DNA of 64,000 nucleotides, taken from assembly GCA_003254905.1 (NCBI GenBank), contig QANU01105209.1, positions 1,322,788-1,386,787 of the forward strand, in the 5' to 3' direction. Made by a program: the position numbers and the translations under genes. This stretch comes from Nissolia schottii (taxonomy: Eukaryota; Streptophyta; Magnoliopsida; Fabales; Fabaceae). Below are positions 57,691 to 64,000 of the stretch, piece after piece. Under the pieces are notes generated by a model. The model was not told where the DNA came from, did no database searches, and worked only from the letters and a program-made list of their open reading frames with translations. Positions within the stretch are counted from its first letter, which is position 1; every line of letters starts with the position of its first letter.

Positions 57691-57969
57691 TCAGTGTATG
57701 TGAGAGCCAGAGGTGACATTAACGAAAATGTCTTCCGTGCAGGGAATCGTAAGGCCTCCCATGGGATGACTGAACCCAAATTCTTCCTCCGCTATACTTA
57801 GCAGTTCTTGGAATGAAGGCTGATTCAACAATGAAAGTGGTACCACGAATCTCTTCTTCTCATCCTTTCCTACATATACAGCAAAGTACCCCTTAGGCAC
57901 ATCGCCTGATGTTGCAGCTCTGCGAAGAATGTGCTTAGCACTCAAGGCACTAGGAAAACGAATAGCCAT
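57691..57969 (-). CDS. SAUR family protein, small X15/10A5-type
   Basis: The start [17 protein letters not shown] at 57969 gives 92 residues, the usual form of the classic auxin-induced X15/10A5 SAURs. The domain reads [51 protein letters not shown] and EDIFVNVTS. An in-frame ATG at 58008 would add 13 residues ([13 protein letters not shown]) that do not look like SAUR; TATAAATA near 58046-58053 puts the cap site very close to 58008-58025, so use of that first ATG is uncertain. It is intronless and minus strand, like the SAUR 7.3 kb away, from which it differs clearly in sequence. Confidence 0.93.
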   Translation of the reverse strand: MAIRFPSALSAKHILRRAATSGDVPKGYFAVYVGKDEKKRFVVPLSLLNQPSFQELLSIAEEEFGFSHPMGGLTIPCTEDIFVNVTSGSHIH

Positions 57970-58045
57970 CGCAATAGTTAGTGCTTGGAAAATGTTCTTG
58001 GTGTTCACGATTGAGTTGGGTGAAGATAGTTAAGGAAAAGATGTG

Positions 58046-58053
58046 TATTTATA
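58046..58053 (-). promoter_or_regulatory. TATA box of the 57.9-kb SAUR
   Basis: TATAAATA on the minus strand, about 80 bases before the MAIRF start. Confidence 0.6.
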
Positions 58054-59654
58054 AATGAAAGTGCCTGAGAGGAAGATTCCCTCTCAATGGTGTGTAGGGA
58101 ATTAGGCAGGAAATAGCGTGAGTCTGAGTCATAAGCATTCAAATTAACACATGGTGTGCCCCATGACTCACATTGCTTATTTATTGTGGAGGTTGACCAA
58201 TTTCTGAGAGAACAACTTTAAGGGGGCCCTATCAAAATAATTTAAGAAACTTGAGTAAGAGGATGGAATTCAAAGTTTCCATTTTCGTCGGTGATGATGA
58301 TGGTATATTCAAGAAGCGCGTCTACTGAATGGGCCATGACCAAATTTGAGTTCCACCTGGGTTTAGTGTCAACCACTCACTCTTTTTGTACGATGGAATC
58401 TTATTTGATTAGATCCACATTTCCACTCAAATATCTTCTGATTATTTTTCCGTGCACAACATTTATTGTTTTTTGTACTAATCTGATTAGATTGGAATGC
58501 AAGTACCACTGATTGGAAGGTAAGTACACTGATTGGAAGGTAAGCACCATTGATTGGAATTCCATGTTCAATTATTTCCTACTTAGTCACCACATAGAAA
58601 CCTAACCAAATTCTGATCAAATTCATACTCTTTTTAGTTTTGGATTCACTGCAGAAAAATGACTCATCTATAGGGCTTCCCTTGAAAGTGAATCCCTTTC
58701 TTACCATCTTGTCCCATTTTCTTTTCCCGAGTGAAACCTGGGGAAATGCTTGCTTTGATGAGATCATGGATGTCAACAATATTTCTAGGCCATACAGGAA
58801 CCTGGTAATACTGCGAATCCGTTAACTGCTCTGTGCATTTGTGCCAAATAATATATTTTGAATATGCTCCCCTAATTGTTTAAGTTCTAGTAGAATTTAA
58901 ACAAAAAAGAAGTTATTCACTTGAAAGACTGTTAACTATACTGCATTAGTAGTAATTAATCATTCCAAATGGTAATTGGTCCCTTCACCTTTAATTTTGT
59001 ACTGTGAACTTGCCTTCCCAATAGTAATCCTTTTAAAAAAACCAGAGGTAAAACAGTGAAGTCAGTCAAATTAAAGGATAGAAATATCTTTTGTCATGTC
59101 TGAGCTAAACTAGGGATTTCCAAAAGGGATTTGGTCATTTGGCTTAATTGATTTACTGTATTGCATGAAAGAAGGGAATAAAATAATTTAACAATCTATG
59201 GACTTCAAAGTGAGGGGGCATAACGTCTATTTAGTAAATGACAATCCCTGGCATTGGCAATTAAAATGCTCCTGTGAGAAGATGAAGTTTTCACAACCTG
59301 AGAAAGATATCCAACTACAAATCATGCAACTTGAAGCATGTTAAACAATTAGCAAGTCTCTTTTCACAACCTGCAAGAGTCTCAAGCAGATAAGATGAAA
59401 GTGGGAGATAAAGAAAAGTTATAGACAATACTATTAAAGATTACTTAGATTTTAATGAATTATCTTTAAACATGTTTTTGATAGGGCGCAATGGTGTTGT
59501 TTGACCATATAGCGGACCCTATCTAGTGAGAAAAGACTAAGTTGTTGTATGCTATTTTTTCCATTGATTTTGTTTCTCATAAAGTGAGATTCATAGACTC
59601 TTACTTTCTGTTTACATGTTAAGTTGAGCAATTCATTCATCTCAACTCATTGCT
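58054..59654. other. Intergenic
   Basis: AT-rich with no gene. Near 58505-58560 the words GATTGGAAGGTAAG and ACTGATTGGAA are repeated three times in tandem (about 20 bp unit). Confidence 0.5.
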
Positions 59655-59861
59655 CAGGTGTTTGATGGGCATGGAGGTACCAAGGCAGCTTCCTTTTATA
59701 AGAAATAACATTCTCAGATTCATAGTTGAGGACTCCCATTTTCCATCTTGTGTATTACAAGTGCTTTCCTAAAAGCCGATTATGCATTTGCAGATGCAGA
59801 TTCCAGTTCGCTTGATATCTCTTCTGGAACAACTGCTTTAACAGCTATTGTATATGGAAGG
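59655..59861 (+). pseudogene. Orphan PP2C phosphatase exon, frameshifted
   Basis: Between an acceptor-like TTGCTCAG and a donor-like GGAAG|GTACCT the sequence reads VFDGHGGTKAASF, then, after one extra T, IRNNILRFIVEDSHFPSC, then AFLKADYAFADADSSSLDI and SSGTTALTAIVYGR. This is the metal-binding and core part of a plant protein phosphatase 2C (Ser/Thr phosphatase, PP2C27-like by memory). The frameshift and the absence of the other exons on either side show a non-functional duplicate fragment. Intron-like borders argue for a DNA-level copy rather than a retrocopy. Confidence 0.8.
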
Positions 59862-60645
59862 TACCTTCAATTATTATGATTATATTAGTTTCATTGATTT
59901 AGCAAGTACACTATCAAGATCGGTATCATTCCTTTGTCTTGGTATCAAAATTATAGTTGCTGGTTTGTGGTCTTCAGATGAAACAATGCTAGAAAGTACA
60001 AGAAATGGAGGAATATATATTTAAGAGTGAAATGGAAAGATATCATTTGCAAATTTTCTCTACACAGAACGTTCATTGTTTTGTAATGGGTTAATATTCT
60101 TGTTTTATAACTAGCAAAACATCTTGGTTGATGTACTATGTTCAATTGAATAATAGTGGCTTCATGTTCATCTGTTTCCTGATTAAAAGAAATAGAGAAG
60201 AAGGAACTTGATGCAACATGTGAGTCTAAAACCATTAAATTCTAACTTTTGTTCACTGATGTTTTTGATCAATTGTAAAATACAATATTTGTTGGCACAA
60301 AAGAATGAAGAAATGGAGAAGTACGTCAAGGAATTTTATCACTATACAGTACATTTTTGCTTGGTGTGAAACGCCCTAGCTAACTGTTTACACGTACGTC
60401 GCAAACAATGCTCACTAGGTTGTTATCTGCTTTGGTGGGGATTACTTAGTCCCATGTATATATATAGAGCATACATTGCAAGCGGAAACATAGCATGCTT
60501 AACTATAAATAAAGATATAATTAATACATGCCAAGATAACAAACAATGGTCTCTCATACATGCATAAGAAAATACACCATTAGTATTATAAGTATTAAGT
60601 GCAGGTATCACATAGAAGTACAAGTACACATATATAAATAATCTA
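59862..60645. other. Intergenic
   Basis: No gene is recognised between the PP2C relic and the repeat region. Confidence 0.5.
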
Positions 60646-60767
60646 TTAGCTAATCGTCTAGTCTTCCGTTGTCCTCCCTGGGGAGGGTTCTTCCTCTTGT
60701 AGCTCCTCTCTTTGTTCCTCGCACGACTCGCAGTGCTTTGACGTCTTCTTCATCCTCGGCGTGCTCG

Positions 60768-61004
60768 CCTAGAACCATAAAGGAGTGGGGGATGAGAACA
60801 CTGCGTTCTCAGTGGGTAACCTCTGGTCTCGCTACTTATTTTAAATTCAATTATGATTCCGCCGCTCAGGGGTCTCTANCCTTGTTGTACTTGCCTAGAA
60901 CCATAAAAGAGTGGGGGATGAGAACATTGCGTTCTCAGTGGGTAACCTCTGGTCTCGCTACTTATTTTAAATTCAATTATGATTCCGCTGCTCAGGGGTC
61001 TCTA
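60768..61004 (+). repeat. 111-bp tandem pair split by a single N
   Basis: Copies at 60768-60878 and 60894-61004 start CCTAGAACCATAAA and end CTCAGGGGTCTCTA, differing at about three positions. The N at 60879 lies exactly after the first copy. Confidence 0.9.
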
Positions 61005-61097
61005 GGTGTCACAGTTATACTATATACCTACCATTTATTAAAATCCATGCTAAGCCTGAGCAACTTTATCTAATTTACCATATGACTGGGGGAACCT

Positions 61098-61246
61098 ATT
61101 CTTCATTAACTAACTCATCTGTCCTCTACCTTACTTCCTAAATCACATATAATCACATAATTCACATAATCNATTCTTCATTAACTAAGTCATCTGTTCT
61201 CTACCTTACTTCCTGAATCACATACAATCACATAATTCACATAATC
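61098..61246 (+). repeat. 74-bp tandem pair split by a single N
   Basis: Copies at 61098-61171 and 61173-61246 start ATTCTTCATTAACTAA and end TTCACATAATC, differing at about four positions. The N at 61172 is exactly between them. Confidence 0.9.
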
Positions 61247-61637
61247 ACATAATAAGCTTCCTTGTGCATCCACTTATAACTGTGCCCATTTTAATTATAA
61301 GCTTCTTTACACATCCACTTATGTACAGTTATATCACTTAGAGCACATACTTCATGCTCAACCCCCCGTAACGGTGGCCTACCGTGACAGGCTTCCTTAG
61401 TGTCTCAGTACCGTGAAGACTAGGCCGCGCTAAACCTCAGTAGCTCACGATAGGAGAATCCATCCTTATGCTAGGGATGGCGAGGGGACCCTACCCCATC
61501 CTTATGCTAGGGACAAGGCATGCCCAGGGTTCAGCTTCCCTTTCCTGCCGGCTATTACGCACAGCTAGGAAAAGATTCCTTTTTCCTTCCTTTCCTTTTC
61601 CTTTTTGGGACTTAATGACGTCATGCCCTATTCCTTT

Positions 61638-61780
61638 TCCAGTCAACAGTCCATTTCCAGTCAACAGTTCATATATCCAGTCAACAATTCATATAGTCAG
61701 TCAACAATTCATGAAGCCAGTCAACAGTTCATAAAGCCAGTCAACAGTTCATATATCTTCAATATACTTCAACAGTTCAT
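61638..61780 (+). repeat. Minisatellite, 18-20 bp unit
   Basis: About seven units of CCAGTCAACAGTTCATATA and close variants follow each other, decaying at the right edge. Non-coding. Confidence 0.88.
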
Positions 61781-64000
61781 AAATATTTGCATACTTAGTA
61801 AAATTAGTGGATCCATGGATAATTGCAAGTTGTGTGAAAAACTAAGTTTGAGAAAAGTGTTTTATTCAGAAAACGACAAGTTGTAAAATAGAGAGTCAGA
61901 ACTTCGGTCAGGCCGCTCAGCGTCACCTGACGAATTTCAGCTCCTAATTCTTGCAATTTTTCTATGTCCTACAAGTTTCCTTGGAATCAATCTTTAAAAT
62001 ATTTCTTCCATCATTCATCATTCATCATCCATTTTAACAACAATAACTATACCTTTCATGTTCGTAATATCATTTCCATCATAAATCCATACTTTCCTAA
62101 CAAACTATTCATGAAGCACATAGCACATCTGGCACATATTCACATATTCGTGTAACCCATCACATAGACATACATAGCTCAACGTCTCATATTTAAACAT
62201 ATCCTAAACATAAACAAACATCTTCAGTAGTTATTTTAAAAGTCACGAAGCATACGTCTATTTTCTGTCAGAAATTAGAGATCAGAAATCGGAGAGGTCC
62301 AAGACCTTACCCCAAGGTTTTTGATAGTCCTAAGATCATTTTTCATACTTAAAAAATCAGATTTTGAACCCAAAATCACGAAATTACCATTTTACCCCTT
62401 TTTCCAAAATTACTGATTTGCCCTCGTAAAAGCCCTATTTTCTTGGGAATTTTAGTTCTCAAAACCCCCACGGACTCAAGACTTTCCCTTAAGCTTTTTG
62501 ATAGTTCTGAACCCATATTTTCTGAAAAAAAAAAAAGCCAGTTTTTCAGTCCCAAGATGTGAAATTCTCGTTTTGCCCTTTTTCATAAAAATCTCGTTTT
62601 CTGTCTGTTTGCTGAGAAATTCATCGGGGACTCCAAAAATTATAAAACTTGACATCCCCACTCAAAATTTCATGTAGAATCCAAAAATAACATTAGTTTT
62701 TCAAGATAAAAATCTCAGCATACAGTTCTTGATAAAAACGTGATATAGTTCCGTTTACCGCTTAGGTTTTCCTATTAGGTTTTCCTAACTTCTGACAGAA
62801 GCACAGACAACAACAACAGATCCAGACAAGCATCAACAACATATGTATCAAAGTTCCATAAAATACATCCTAACCGCATGTATTTCTAACACAAAACATA
62901 GCTCAACACATCTTAAATCACATAGACAGTGATTATGTCGGTTTACCCACTTTTTCCCAGTATTGACGTTTCCTATGGCTTCCAACTTGCGATGATGCTT
63001 TCTAACTCCTCTTGGGCTGAGTTCCCTCAAGCTTTCTCCCAGGATTTTGAGGGTTCTTTTGTGGGCTTAGGTTATGGGATTTTTGAAGAACAGGAACTAG
63101 GTTGTGTACAGGAAGTGTTTGGGTCTCTCTTTTGACTGAATAACAGTCGATTGTGTAATCGGACAGAGCTTTGGCTAGGTTTTCCAATTCTTGCACAAAA
63201 TTTCTGATTTGAGGGGTATTTATAGGCCTCTTGGACGAAATTTGCTTTCCAATTTTGCCCTTGGGGCAAAATTCCCAAAATGCCCTTATTTTGTCTTTAT
63301 GTGAAATGTCATTTTCATGATTCATCTAATGACTAACCATCCATTTGACTCCTTTGACCCCACTTAGGCTGCCTCCTAGCCGTGAGTTCCTCTTGTGTCT
63401 TGGCCACTTTTGTGGCCAAGAATTAACGGGCTCCAGCAGATCAATTTTGATCAGGTTTTTGGCGTTTCCGGTCCCGGTACCCCGCATGCGGTTGTTCTAA
63501 AAATATTTCGATCACATCCTTGTGACCTCCTAATTTTTCCTAAGTAATATTTTAGGGTCATTTAGGTATTTATGAATTCTAGTGTGTAGCCGTACCTTTT
63601 ACAGATACTTTAGATGCGCGATTGTGTTCCGACGGCAGAAAGGGTTCATTCTAGTGTCTACAGAATTTTCCGAAACTGAACAGAATTTCTTCTACAGACA
63701 TTTAACCTAAGAATTCATATCTTTAGTGGTTTAACCTACTCCTTCCCTTTAGGACCAAATTGTGATTATGTTTGATCGTGTTTGGTTGTTTGCTGTTGCA
63801 GTATTCCGCGTACGGGTAGTCGAAGATAATGATTTGAGTTTATCTAAGGTATTTGTGAAATTTCCTCCGTAACCATATATTTTATAGATACCTTAGACCC
63901 ATAGTTATGCTCGGATGACAAAAAGGATTTGCTTAAGCGTCTGTAGAATTTGAAGAAAACGAGCAGAATTATTCCTACAGGCACTTTTAATCCAAAGGCT

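Larger units (their letters stand above)
60646..64000 (-). mobile_element. Repeat-rich region, probably LTR-retrotransposon non-coding DNA running off the window
   Basis: No host gene is visible. On the minus strand CTATAAATACCCCTC near 63212-63226 looks like a retrotransposon or repeat promoter with a long leader following. A minisatellite, tandem blocks split by N, and a pair of diverged direct repeats (about 63575-63710 and 63850-64000) fit the non-coding part of a Ty3/gypsy-type element. No protein domain was found, so family and ends are unresolved. Confidence 0.35.

Noticed and set aside
60669-61073. 134-codon open frame with internal repeat
   Set aside because: The repeat is the tandem block split by an N, probably an assembly artefact.
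1-64000. CRISPR arrays, operons, prophage or bacterial features
   Set aside because: Gene structure, introns and repeats are plant nuclear; no such pattern was seen.

Overview
This is a plant nuclear window, most likely from a papilionoid legume. The introns are AT-rich with canonical GT/AG sites. The arginine decarboxylase N terminus ([12 protein letters not shown]...) and the plastid-type amidophosphoribosyltransferase look legume-like, and the gene-poor intervals are full of plant-type TIR elements and LTR fossils. The species call is inference; no database was searched.

Layout. 0-9.2 kb is gene-rich, all on the minus strand: a mitochondrial ribosomal protein bTHXm/S31, a nine-exon UFD1 homologue, and an intronless arginine decarboxylase (ADC) with a long, almost AUG-free leader. 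9.6-22.5 kb is repeat territory: a tRNA-type SINE with a 16-bp target duplication, an orphan exon, a ~2.1 kb inverted-repeat element enclosing a decayed BTB/POZ fragment, a broken Ty1/copia element with 262-bp LTRs, and a 1.05 kb Mutator-like (MULE) element with a 10-bp target duplication. 22.8-30.7 kb holds a shrunken tRNA-Leu(CAA) relic, an 11-exon DUS3-type tRNA dihydrouridine synthase (plus strand) and a one-exon plastid amidophosphoribosyltransferase (minus strand). 31.7-38.1 kb is mostly non-autonomous DNA transposons. 38.3-40.1 kb is a three-exon plastid ribosome-binding factor A. 42.5-58.0 kb carries three unrelated-looking SAUR genes, a PPR gene, a fold-back MULE split by an assembly gap, and a probable solo LTR. 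59.6 kb has an orphan, frameshifted PP2C exon. 60.6-64 kb is a repeat, probably LTR-retrotransposon non-coding DNA, with two false-looking tandem duplications each split by a single N.

The host genes do not form one pathway. Several share a theme: organelle translation and RNA work (bTHXm, RBFA, PPR, DUS3). Three of these (bTHXm, RBFA, PPR) have TGGGCC/TGGGCT site II motifs just upstream. ADC (putrescine) and amidophosphoribosyltransferase (purines, and ureides in nodules) are nitrogen-metabolism enzymes. I found no clear new multi-gene system. The best leads are a recent in-frame exon duplication in DUS3, the AUG-UGA element in the ADC leader, the gene-fragment-carrying inverted-repeat element, and the internally deleted tRNA-Leu.
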